A stretch of DNA of 42,997 nucleotides from Betaproteobacteria bacterium. GTDB lineage: Bacteria; Pseudomonadota; Gammaproteobacteria; Burkholderiales; SG8-41. Of this stretch, positions 6,579 through 13,997 are shown in pieces. Location: assembly GCA_029863175.1 (NCBI GenBank), contig JAOTVX010000033.1, positions 1 through 42,997 of the forward strand, in the 5' to 3' direction. Numbering within the stretch: the stretch's first letter is position 1; the number at the start of each line of letters is the position of its first letter. Both the position numbers and the translations under genes were made by a program. The notes below the pieces were generated by a model. It saw only the letters and a program-made list of their open reading frames with translations, was not told the origin of the DNA and made no database searches.

Positions 6579-8729
6579 GTGCTAAAAGTAGTTTTTAAGT
6601 GGCTGCTGCGGGGGCTGCTCCGGATTACCGTTGAGGGCGATGTCCAGGCCCTAAGGGCCGCCCGGCCGCTGATCATCGCGAACCAGGGCTCCGCTCTGGA
6701 CGGGGCCTTGCTGGCGCTGTTTCTCCCGGTGCCGGTGACCGTGGCGGTATCGCCCGATGACCTCCGGCGGCCGGTTGTGCGCTGGCTCATCGGCCGCTTG
6801 CGGCATATCACGGTGGAGCCCGCGCGACCGCTCGAGCTGAAGCGGCTGGTGCGCATGGTCCAGCGCGGTGAAGCCGTCGTTGTGCTTCCCGAGGGCCGGC
6901 CAACCACAACCGGGACCCTGATGAAGGTCTACGACGCGCCGGGTGTCATCGCGGCGCGCTGCGACGCGGACCTCGTCCCAATCGTCATCGAGGGATCGAT
7001 ATACAGCCGCTTCGCAGGGACCGGGGGCAACTTCCCCAAGCGCTGGCTGCCGCGGATTACGCTTCGGATCCTGCCTGCGACCAAGCTTCCGGAAATTCCT
7101 GAGTTGCGGGGACGTGCCCGGCGCAGGCGTCTGGCCGACGAGATGCTGAGAATCATGCAGCGCGCCCAGTTGGTAGCACGGCCGCGTCGCACGCTGTTCG
7201 AGGCCTTCCTCGAGGCGGTTGAGCTGCACGGGCGGCATACCTGCATCATCGAGGACGCGCGCAAGATCCCGGAGACCTACGGCGAGCTGCTGAAGGTCAG
7301 CCTGGCGCTGGGGCGGCTGGCCACCCGCCTCGCGAAAGAGGAGGAGGTGCTCGGCGTCATGATGCCGAACATCAGCACGACCGTGTCCCTGCTGCTCGGC
7401 ATGACGGCGATGCGGCGCATTCCAGCCATCATCAACTACACGGCCGGAGGCGAAGCGATGCGCGCTGCCTGTACAGCGGCCGGCGTCAAGCGGATCATCA
7501 CCTCGCGTCGTTTCCTGCAGATGGCCCGCCTCGAGCGCGCGGCAAAGGCACTGGAGGGTTTCGAGTTCTTATACGTCGAGGACCTGCGCGGGCAGCTCAC
7601 CGTGGCCGATAAGCTGTGGCTCATCGGTTTTGCACTGTGGTGGCCGCGCGCCGCGGTCCCGGCAAGCGACCCCGGCGACTCCGCGACGGTACTCTTCACG
7701 TCCGGGTCCGAGGGGCGTTCCAAAGGCGTGGTCCTGAGTCACGAGGCCATGCTTGCCAACATGGCGCAGATGCGTGCGGTGATCGATTTCGGCCCGAACG
7801 ACAAGTATCTCAATGCGCTGCCGCTCTACCACATCTACGGGCTCATCGCCTGCACGCTCATGCCGCTCATGAGTGGCACGCGGCTATTTCTTTACACATC
7901 ACCGCTGCACTACCGCGTTATTCCGGAAATCGCGTATACGCGCGACTGCACCTATATTTTTGGCACGAGCACATTCTTAGGGCACTACGGGCGCCAGGCT
8001 CATCCCTACGACTTCTATCGTGCCCGCGTCGTGGTTTCGGGCGGGGAAAAACTCGACGCGGATGTCGCGCAGTTGTGGATGGAGAAGTTCGGGCTGAGGA
8101 TCATGGAGGGCTACGGCGCGACCGAGTGTGGTCCTGCGATGGCCCTCAACACGCCGCTGTCCTATCGCAAGGGAACGGTCGGCCGCTTCCTGCCCGGTCT
8201 CGAATATCGACTCCTGCCGGTCCCGGGCATCGATCGTGGCGGCGCGCTTCACGTGCGTAGCCCCAACCTCATGCGCGGCTATTACCTCTATGAGGAGCCG
8301 GGCGTGCTGCAGCCGATGAAGTCGGACCTCGGTCCGGGCTGGTACACGACCGGGGACGTGGTCGAGGTGGATGAGGATGGCTACGTCACGATTCTCGGGC
8401 GCGTGAAACGCTTTGCCAAGATTGCCGGAGAGATGATCTCGCTCGAGGTGGTCGAGCGTATCGCCGCGCTCGCGGCTCCAGGCCAACGCCATGCGGCAAC
8501 GATTGAGCACGTGGCTGCGGGCGGCGAGAGCACGGTGCTGTTTACGACTGACCCTGCGCTCGACCGGATTACCCTGCTCAAGGCCGCGCGGGAGCTCGGG
8601 GCGCCGGAGCTGGCCGTGGCCAAGCGCATCGTTCATATGGCCGAGCTGCCCGTCCTCGGCAGCGGCAAGACCGACTACGTCGGACTCAAGGCCATGGCCG
8701 AGTCGCATCGGCAGGCCGGCACGCCTTAA
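6579..8729 (+). CDS. aas: Aas-type acyl-ACP synthetase with inactivated acyltransferase domain
   Basis: The 716-residue protein aligns end to end with E. coli Aas (719 aa), and the GTG at 6579 matches its first residue. The N-terminal PlsC-like domain (about 1-190) keeps PEGRPTTTG, but the catalytic HX4D histidine, position 36 in E. coli Aas, is Gln here (NQGSALDG, codon CAG at 6684-6686). Loss of 2-acylglycerophosphoethanolamine acyltransferase activity is therefore predicted. The C-terminal AMP-forming synthetase looks intact: TSGSEGRSKG near residue 375, GYGATE, WYTTGD, KRFAKIAGE and the final GSGKTD. It should load free fatty acids onto ACP. It diverges from rpfF across 289 bases. RpfB, an acyl ligase for DSF turnover, is encoded next to rpfF in Xanthomonas, so a recycling role here is a reasonable inference. 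No clear Shine-Dalgarno sequence precedes the GTG. Confidence 0.9.
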   Translation: MLKVVFKWLLRGLLRITVEGDVQALRAARPLIIANQGSALDGALLALFLPVPVTVAVSPDDLRRPVVRWLIGRLRHITVEPARPLELKRLVRMVQRGEAVVVLPEGRPTTTGTLMKVYDAPGVIAARCDADLVPIVIEGSIYSRFAGTGGNFPKRWLPRITLRILPATKLPEIPELRGRARRRRLADEMLRIMQRAQLVARPRRTLFEAFLEAVELHGRHTCIIEDARKIPETYGELLKVSLALGRLATRLAKEEEVLGVMMPNISTTVSLLLGMTAMRRIPAIINYTAGGEAMRAACTAAGVKRIITSRRFLQMARLERAAKALEGFEFLYVEDLRGQLTVADKLWLIGFALWWPRAAVPASDPGDSATVLFTSGSEGRSKGVVLSHEAMLANMAQMRAVIDFGPNDKYLNALPLYHIYGLIACTLMPLMSGTRLFLYTSPLHYRVIPEIAYTRDCTYIFGTSTFLGHYGRQAHPYDFYRARVVVSGGEKLDADVAQLWMEKFGLRIMEGYGATECGPAMALNTPLSYRKGTVGRFLPGLEYRLLPVPGIDRGGALHVRSPNLMRGYYLYEEPGVLQPMKSDLGPGWYTTGDVVEVDEDGYVTILGRVKRFAKIAGEMISLEVVERIAALAAPGQRHAATIEHVAAGGESTVLFTTDPALDRITLLKAARELGAPELAVAKRIVHMAELPVLGSGKTDYVGLKAMAESHRQAGTP

Positions 8730-8784
8730 GATATTATGAATGCACACGCGTGGGTGGCGTGGGCATTCATTCAAGGAGGGGGAT

Positions 8785-9015
8785 ATGGCAAAGGGCAAGG
8801 GTAAGGGTAAAGGCAGCGTGTACCGCATCACCGAGCTGGTCGGCACCAGCAGGAACTCCTGGGAAGACGCCGCGCGCAATGTCGTCGAAACGGCGGCGCA
8901 CAGCCTGCGTGACCTGCGCGTGGCGGAAGTGACCAAGACCGACGTGGTGATCGACAACGGCAAGGTCGTGGCCTTCCGCGCCCGCGTGGCGGTGTCGTTC
9001 AAGTACGAGAAGTAA
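8785..9015 (+). CDS. Dodecin family flavin-binding protein
   Basis: The 76-residue protein has the dodecin core: YRITELVGTS, SWEDAARNVVETAA, LRDLRVAEV and the final beta strand VVAFRARVAVSFKYE. Dodecins assemble into hollow dodecamers that store or buffer flavins; the Trp of the SWEDA segment is the flavin-stacking residue in known bacterial dodecins. The start at ATG 8785 is supported by AGGAGG six to eleven bases upstream. Unlike typical dodecins of about 68 residues, it begins with a Lys-Gly repeat (MAKGKGKGKGS). It lies 55 bases after the aas gene and ends just before a strong terminator, so it could be read from its own promoter or through from aas. Confidence 0.9.
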   Translation: MAKGKGKGKGSVYRITELVGTSRNSWEDAARNVVETAAHSLRDLRVAEVTKTDVVIDNGKVVAFRARVAVSFKYEK

Positions 9016-9029
9016 TCACTGGTAGCACG

Positions 9030-9076
9030 AAGCCTGGCAGGACGGGGCGGAAACCCCGTTCGCGCCAGGCTTTTGT
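9030..9076 (+). terminator. Nested stem-loop terminator after dodecin
   Basis: The outer stem AAGCCTGGC (9030-9038) pairs with GCCAGGCTT (9064-9072) and encloses an inner stem ACGGGG/CCCCGT (9042-9047, 9054-9059); TTTTG follows. The structure ends only about nine bases before the ATG of the next gene, so it may also limit translation of read-through transcripts. Confidence 0.8.
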
Positions 9077-9081
9077 CACTG

Positions 9082-9864
9082 ATGATCATCGCCCAGATCT
9101 CGGATCTGCACATCGGCACGGAAGGAAGCCTCGCCTACGGCCGCTACGACACGGCTCTGGCCCTGTCGCGCTGTGTCGAGCATCTGATGCGGCAGCGGCC
9201 CGCGCCCGACGTCGTGCTTGCAACCGGCGATCTTGTCGATGGGGGCAGCGACGAGGAATACCAGCGGCTACGAGGGCTGCTGGCGCCCTTGCCCATGCCT
9301 GTCTATTTCATTCCTGGGAATCACGACGACCGGGACGCGTTGAAGACAGCATTCACCGAGCACGCTTACCTTGGGCCCATTGGTGAGCCCGCGCGCTTTT
9401 GCGTGGAACAATACCCGGTACGACTGATCGCGCTCGACACGACCGTGCGGGGAGAAACGGGTGGCGCGCTGGATGTCGCGCAGATCGACTGGCTCGAACT
9501 CCAGCTCGCTGCCGCGCCGCGTGAGCCGACGCTGATCTTTATGCACCACCCGCCCTTCAAGACCGGAATCGCAACAATGGACGAGATAAGCCTTGATGTA
9601 ACGAGTGCTGAACGTTTCGGCGCAGCGGTCTCACGCCATACGCAGGTCGAGTTGATCACGTGCGGGCACGTGCATCGCGGCATCCAGGTGCGCTGGCGTG
9701 GAACGACAGCGTCCGTGTGCCCGAGCACGGCGTTTCAGTACGGTCTGAATCTGGATGGTCCGGGGCTGAAACCCTCACCGGACGAACCGCCGGCCTACCA
9801 GCTGCATTGCTGGAACGGGGCGGAGCTTGTCACTCACACGGTCGCGGTAGGCTCCGGCACGTGA
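9082..9864 (+). CDS. CpdA-like metallophosphoesterase (3',5'-cyclic-nucleotide phosphodiesterase family)
   Basis: The 260-residue protein carries the full calcineurin-like metal-binding motif series: ISDLHIG near residue 5, TGDLVDGG, PGNHDDR, MHHPP and GHVHRG. The DxH-GD-GNHD-H-GHxH order and the length match the CpdA/Icc class, which hydrolyses cAMP with two metal ions in the cytoplasm. Related enzymes act on other phosphodiesters, so cAMP is the likely but unproven substrate. I start at ATG 9082, which gives the usual MIIAQISDLH beginning; an in-frame TTG at 9073 is less likely because it lies in the preceding terminator stem. No clear ribosome binding site is visible. Confidence 0.85.
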   Translation: MIIAQISDLHIGTEGSLAYGRYDTALALSRCVEHLMRQRPAPDVVLATGDLVDGGSDEEYQRLRGLLAPLPMPVYFIPGNHDDRDALKTAFTEHAYLGPIGEPARFCVEQYPVRLIALDTTVRGETGGALDVAQIDWLELQLAAAPREPTLIFMHHPPFKTGIATMDEISLDVTSAERFGAAVSRHTQVELITCGHVHRGIQVRWRGTTASVCPSTAFQYGLNLDGPGLKPSPDEPPAYQLHCWNGAELVTHTVAVGSGT

Positions 9865-9936
9865 TCCGCGCTGCATACAGGGAAGCCGTCGGGCCAATCG
9901 CCCGTAACAAGATCAGGAACGACAAGCCGTGAATCT

Positions 9937-10803
9937 TTAAGGGGTTGTCCGTTCCGGCAGCGACAAAAGGTACTGGGCGGTCGCCTTTAGGTCGTTATCC
10001 GTCCAATGTGACGTGCTGTTGGCGATCACCTCGTCCATGGGAAAGTCCACCGGCTCGCCGTAGGGCGGTGTGCCGGTTTTCAGAAAATCCACCGCGTCCT
10101 CTGCGGACCAGAGGCCGATGCCCTCTTTGGATTGCGGGGTAATATTCGGCACCGATTTGCCGTCCGGGCCTTTCCTGGCGCCGGCGAGCGCATGATTCTG
10201 GCTGGTCGCGCCGAGGAAATTCCGCGCCGTGTGACATTCGCCGCAATGGCCGGGGCCTGTCACGATATAGGCGCCGCGATTCCAGGGAGCACTCTTCTCC
10301 GGGTCGGGTTTGAACGGACCCGGGCGGAAGAACAACCATTTCCATACCCCGAGTGCAAAGCGGAAATTGTAGGGAAAGCGCATGTCGTGCGGCGGCACCG
10401 CGTTACGTACCGGCCTGACCGTGTCGAGATAGGCTTTCAGGTCGAGCAGGTCCTGCCGCGTCATTCGCGTGTAGGAGGTGTATGGAAACGCAGGGTAGTA
10501 ATGGCTCCCGTCCGGTGCAACGCCTTCGGTCATTGCACGGATGAAATCGCTGTCGCTCCAACGGCCGATCCCTGTCTCGGGGTCCGGCGTGATGTTCGGC
10601 ACATGGAAGGTTCCGAACGGCGACGTCAATTCGAGACCGCCTGCCAGCGGCGCGTCTTTCTTCTTGGGATCCGTATGACAGGAATGACAGCCGCCCAAGC
10701 GAACCACATATTCGCCGTGCTTCGGATCTCCGGCGGCAGCAGCAGTGGGCGATGCGATACTCAGATTGACCAGCGCGAATACCGCCAGTGCAAGGCCAGT
10801 CAT
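9937..10803 (-). CDS. Secreted diheme cytochrome c, alcohol-dehydrogenase cytochrome family
   Basis: The protein (288 residues from ATG 10803) has two covalent heme sites, CHSCH (Cys39, Cys42, His43) and CGECH (Cys187, Cys190, His191). Blocks typical of membrane-bound dehydrogenase cytochrome subunits are present: GGLELTSPFG, VPNITPDPETGIGRWSD, YPAFPYTSYTRM and VPNITPQSKEGIG. Such proteins pass electrons in the periplasm; here two hemes instead of three are present. The N-terminus is odd: it is hydrophobic up to TAAAAG but lacks a basic start. In another frame just upstream, ATG 10850 begins MRTTFLVVAAIGC and stops at a TGA overlapping the annotated ATG. A frameshift splitting the real signal peptide is therefore possible. 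No dehydrogenase gene is adjacent; a cytochrome c' gene lies upstream on the same strand. Confidence 0.85.
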   Translation of the reverse strand: MTGLALAVFALVNLSIASPTAAAAGDPKHGEYVVRLGGCHSCHTDPKKKDAPLAGGLELTSPFGTFHVPNITPDPETGIGRWSDSDFIRAMTEGVAPDGSHYYPAFPYTSYTRMTRQDLLDLKAYLDTVRPVRNAVPPHDMRFPYNFRFALGVWKWLFFRPGPFKPDPEKSAPWNRGAYIVTGPGHCGECHTARNFLGATSQNHALAGARKGPDGKSVPNITPQSKEGIGLWSAEDAVDFLKTGTPPYGEPVDFPMDEVIANSTSHWTDNDLKATAQYLLSLPERTTP

Positions 10804-11023
10804 TTGTTAACGCACCCGATCGCGGCAACGACCAAAAACGTGGTTCTCATGTTGACGCACAATCTGATCAATAATGAACTATTGATCTTCGAATCCGCTG
10901 ATTGCCGCCTGACGGGCGGGTAATAGAACCACCGACTGCCGCCTAACCTCCAGTTCCGATCAAACTCGAAGGTATAGGCGACAGTGCCAGGCGCGTCGCA
11001 ACAGCTTAACTTGGGCTAGTTTA

Positions 11024-11533
11024 TTATTTGACCTTTTCGCCGCGGAAGGTTTTGTGGCATCCGGCACAGCCAATCTTTGTCTTGCTAGACGACCCGGATG
11101 CCCCGATTAGTGCCACGACGCCGTCCTTATCCCCCTCCTTTGCAAGGCGCGCAAGTTTTTCGCTTCCATCAACCATTTCCTGGACGTCTTTCTTGAACCC
11201 GTCCCAATCCGTCCAGATTACGGGCAACGCGCGTGTCATCTTGTCGGGATAGTTGCCGCGGCCGGTGTCCTTCGGAAAATGTGCCGGTATTTCTTTTGCA
11301 AGCTTCACGATGGCCATAGCATTTTCTTCCACGTCGGCGAGCGATCCCTTCCCACTCTTCGCATACGCGGCAAGTGGCTTCCAGTGACCATTCATTTCGT
11401 CCTTCATGAAGTCGACTCGGGCTTTGATCACCTCTTCGCCGCTGGCCGCATGTGATGGTCCCATGGGCAACAGGGTAACCGCCGAAACGGCTGTCACTAC
11501 AACAAAACCCACAATTTTCGCTGCGAGACGCAT
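11024..11533 (-). CDS. Cytochrome c' (monoheme class II cytochrome c)
   Basis: The 169-residue precursor begins with a signal peptide (about 1-29, ending SHA). The mature part reads as a four-helix bundle and carries the single heme motif CAGCH close to the C-terminus (Cys156, Cys159, His160), followed by KTFR. A C-terminal CxxCHxxFR is diagnostic of cytochrome c', a periplasmic five-coordinate heme protein that binds NO and CO and is linked to nitric-oxide tolerance. AGGAGG precedes the ATG at 11533 by about eight bases. The stop lies about 170 bases from the likely start region of the diheme cytochrome on the same strand, so they may be co-expressed. Confidence 0.92.
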   Translation of the reverse strand: MRLAAKIVGFVVVTAVSAVTLLPMGPSHAASGEEVIKARVDFMKDEMNGHWKPLAAYAKSGKGSLADVEENAMAIVKLAKEIPAHFPKDTGRGNYPDKMTRALPVIWTDWDGFKKDVQEMVDGSEKLARLAKEGDKDGVVALIGASGSSSKTKIGCAGCHKTFRGEKVK

Positions 11534-11897
11534 TATTTAATCCTCCTGATCCAAGTTTGAATATTAAAGGCAGGGCACGATTTCACGCGCCCGCGATGCT
11601 ATAACAGTCCCCGCCCGCAGTCCATTCCCCCGAGGCGCCATTTTTTTGGCGGTTTGGCGCGCGGCAGGCCCTCAGTCGGGGCGAGAATCGTTCCATTCCC
11701 TATACAAACTCCCCGAGGCAGAGACGTCAGACTCTACAGTGCGATCTCGGACCGTTCCGGCTGGTCTGCAGTATCGCGGATTGGGGCCTTGATTTTGTTC
11801 TGATTTTGTAGACATTGGCAGGCGAGGCGATCGATTCGGCATCTGTTGGACACCGCCGGGCAGGAAAGCGGTATCACTGCGCCGGCGCGCCCCGCCG
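11534..11897. other. Intergenic region, nothing recognised
   Basis: I see no convincing gene here. Open frames on the minus strand are arginine-rich and lack a ribosome binding site. The part next to 11533 should contain the cytochrome c' promoter. Confidence 0.5.
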
Positions 11898-12320
11898 TTA
11901 CGTGAGATCGAATTGACGGCGGCGGCCGTGCTTGATTTCGCTCTGGCGGCGCTTCGATTCCAGCCGCCGCTCGCGCGAGCGCCGCGTGGGGCGAGTCGGC
12001 CGGCGTATCTTGGGCGGACGCGCGGCCTCGCCAACGAGGGCTACGAGGCGTGCGATCGCGTCGCGGCGGTTGCGCTCCTGGCTGCTGAAGCGTTGCGCGG
12101 TGATGACCAGGACGCCGGCGGAACTGACGCGATGGCCGGCAAGCCGCTCCAGCCGCTGGCGCACGCCGTACGTCAGCGAGGGCGAGTGCCGTATGTCGAA
12201 GCGCAATTGCACGGCGGTCGAGACCTTGTTGACATTCTGTCCGCCCGGGCCCGACGCGCGGATGAAAGAGAGACTGATCTCCTTCTCGTTGAGTTCTATG
12301 TCCGGCGTAACCCTGATCAT
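11898..12320 (-). CDS. arfB: Alternative ribosome-rescue factor ArfB (peptidyl-tRNA hydrolase, YaeJ)
   Basis: The 140-residue protein starts at ATG 12320 (MIRVTPDIELNEKEI), which lines up with the E. coli YaeJ start; an ATG 60 bases upstream would add an atypical leader. The release-factor GGQ motif lies in ASGPGGQNVNKVST, followed by LRFDI, and the last 35 residues are very basic (RRSRERRLESKRRQ and on). ArfB binds stalled ribosomes lacking a complete mRNA in the A site through this tail and hydrolyses peptidyl-tRNA with GGQ. Length and layout fit the family exactly. It stands alone between the cytochrome c' and dsbB genes. Confidence 0.93.
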   Translation of the reverse strand: MIRVTPDIELNEKEISLSFIRASGPGGQNVNKVSTAVQLRFDIRHSPSLTYGVRQRLERLAGHRVSSAGVLVITAQRFSSQERNRRDAIARLVALVGEAARPPKIRRPTRPTRRSRERRLESKRRQSEIKHGRRRQFDLT

Positions 12321-12509
12321 GGGCAAAGTGTACGAGGCCGCGGGTCGCCCCACAACCCGAAATGGGCTCGCGTCATTCACGAAACACGAGCGCCAGTACG
12401 AGCCTCGCGGCTCAAGATGTGGCCGCCGTAGGCATGCGTATTTTTGTTAGAATTCACCCTTTGAGTTCAGGCCTTTTCTTCGCGGGTTAGATTACCAAGA
12501 TTACCAAGC

Positions 12510-13025
12510 ATGTTTTCGCGTTTGCATCCTCGTCTCGGTTACCTTGCCGGCTTTCTGGCGTGCGCCGGCATGATCGGTTTTGCGCTGTATCTGCAGCACT
12601 TTCAGGGCCAGGAGCCGTGCCCGCTGTGCATCCTGCAACGGGTCACGTGGATCGCGTTGGGCGGTATCTTTCTTGTTGCGGCGCTGCACGGGCCGGCCTG
12701 CGTCGGGGCGATCGTCTACGGCGTGCTGCTCTTCGTTGTCGCGGGTATCGGAACGGGAATCGCGGGGCGCCACGTCTGGTTGCAGCACCTGCCCAAGGAT
12801 CGCGTGCCCGCGTGCGGACCGGACCTGGATTTCATGCTGCAGCAGTTTTCGGTTTCGGAAATACTCCGGAAAGTACTCTCGGGGACTGGGGAGTGCGCGG
12901 AAACCGGTTGGACCTTCCTGGGACTGTCGATTGCGGGGTGGTCGTTGCTGTGGTTCGTGCTGTTTGGGGCCTTCGCCGTTTTCTTGACGGTGCTCGCTCT
13001 GACCCGCGCACCGCGCACCACTTAG
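12510..13025 (+). CDS. dsbB: Disulfide bond formation protein B
   Basis: The 171-residue inner-membrane protein has four predicted membrane segments and the two redox cysteine pairs of DsbB: CPLC (Cys37, Cys40) in the first periplasmic loop and Cys102 plus Cys129 in the second. EPCPLCILQR and the GRHVWLQHLP block before the second pair are family signatures. DsbB reoxidises DsbA in the periplasm and passes electrons to quinones. No dsbA is seen in the window. The periplasmic c-type cytochromes nearby also depend on thiol chemistry, but no operon link is visible. Confidence 0.93.
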   Translation: MFSRLHPRLGYLAGFLACAGMIGFALYLQHFQGQEPCPLCILQRVTWIALGGIFLVAALHGPACVGAIVYGVLLFVVAGIGTGIAGRHVWLQHLPKDRVPACGPDLDFMLQQFSVSEILRKVLSGTGECAETGWTFLGLSIAGWSLLWFVLFGAFAVFLTVLALTRAPRTT

Positions 13026-13139
13026 CTTAGCGCGGCAAAAGCAATCATTGGTCCAGCGAGGGGGGAGAGACAGCCAAGGCTGCTGGCAACAGGCGCGGCA
13101 CGACCCGGGCGAGCGCCCGGAAAATGCCGCAGATCACGA

Positions 13140-13349
13140 TCAGGCGAGGATATCGGGCTCGAGCTGGCGCTCGAGCAGCGCGATCTGGTCCTTCAGGAAA
13201 AGTTTTCGTTTCTTGAGGCGTTGCAGTTGAATCTGGTCTTGGGCGGGGCTTTGCGATAGTTGTAATATCACGTCGTCGAGGTCTCGGTGCTCAAGCTGCA
13301 ATTGGTTGATCTTCACTTTGACCGAATCGACTTCGGTGGTATGTATCAT
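13140..13349 (-). CDS. YdcH/DUF465 family small coiled-coil protein
   Basis: About 69 residues, mostly a helical coiled coil, with the family block LQRLKKRKLFLKDQIALLERQ near the C-terminus and LEHRDLDDVILQLS before it. This matches DUF465 (YdcH-like). The molecular role of the family is not known. I prefer ATG 13349 because GGAGG lies nine bases upstream; the ATG at 13355 would have only three bases of spacing. It diverges from the molybdenum hydroxylase genes. Confidence 0.85.
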   Translation of the reverse strand: MIHTTEVDSVKVKINQLQLEHRDLDDVILQLSQSPAQDQIQLQRLKKRKLFLKDQIALLERQLEPDILA

Positions 13350-13419
13350 GGGCATAATCCTCCATACGCTAACGATACCAAGTCAGTATAGACCCAATGA
13401 TTTCAAAAAACGAGCCCGC

Positions 13420-13451
13420 AGCCGGATACGCACTGCCGTGCGCATCCGGCT
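13420..13451. promoter_or_regulatory. Perfect-loop palindrome in the divergent region
   Basis: AGCCGGATACGCAC and GTGCGCATCCGGCT pair at 13 of 14 positions around TGCC. A run of six T on the minus strand follows after about ten bases. It could be a REP-type unit or an operator for the molybdenum hydroxylase genes; a terminator is less likely between two divergent starts. Confidence 0.5.
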
Positions 13452-13532
13452 CAATGAGGATCATTAACCTCCTGTTTTTTCTTTAATATGCTCGCTCACG
13501 AGCGGAACGCGAGCAGTCCTGGAGACCAAAAC

Positions 13533-13997
13533 GTGGCCATTACTCTGACCGTAAACGGCAAGAAGCACGAGGTAGCCGCAGATCCGGAAACACCGCTGCT
13601 CTACGTCCTGCGCAATGATCTTAAGCTGAAGGGCGCGCGCTATGGCTGCGGGCTTGGACAATGCGGCGCCTGCACCGTGATCATCGACGGCGAAGCCGTC
13701 CAGTCATGCGATGTGCCGGCATCGGCCGTGACCGGCAAGGCGATCACGACGATCGAGGGCATCGCCCGGAACGGGAAGCTGCACCCGTTGCAGGAGGCGT
13801 TCATCGCCGAGCAGGCCGCGCAGTGCGGCTATTGCGCAACCGGCATCATCATGGCGGCCAAGGCCTTGCTCGACGCGAATCCAAAGGCGACCGAGAGTGA
13901 GATTCGCACCGCGCTCAAGGGCAATCTGTGCCGCTGCGGCACGCACCAACGCATCCTGCACGCCATTCAGCGCGTGGCGAAGGAGCTGAGACAATGA
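13533..13997 (+). CDS. [2Fe-2S] subunit of a xanthine-oxidase-family hydroxylase (IorA type)
   Basis: The 154-residue protein has the two [2Fe-2S] domains of this subunit: Cys39, Cys44, Cys47 and Cys59 in the plant-ferredoxin-like half, then Cys98, Cys101, Cys133 and Cys135 in the helical half (QCGYC, LCRC). I start at GTG 13533, with GGAGA seven bases upstream, giving the usual ITLTVNGKKHEV beginning. The stop overlaps the ATG of the large subunit by four bases. It transfers electrons from the molybdenum centre of its partner. Isoquinoline 1-oxidoreductase, nicotinate dehydrogenase and aldehyde oxidases share this design, so the substrate is open. Confidence 0.9.
   Translation: MAITLTVNGKKHEVAADPETPLLYVLRNDLKLKGARYGCGLGQCGACTVIIDGEAVQSCDVPASAVTGKAITTIEGIARNGKLHPLQEAFIAEQAAQCGYCATGIIMAAKALLDANPKATESEIRTALKGNLCRCGTHQRILHAIQRVAKELRQ

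Noticed and set aside
11672..12034. Minus-strand open frame of 120 codons overlapping arfB
   Set aside because: Composition is arginine-rich, it overlaps arfB in another frame, and has no ribosome binding site or recognisable motif.
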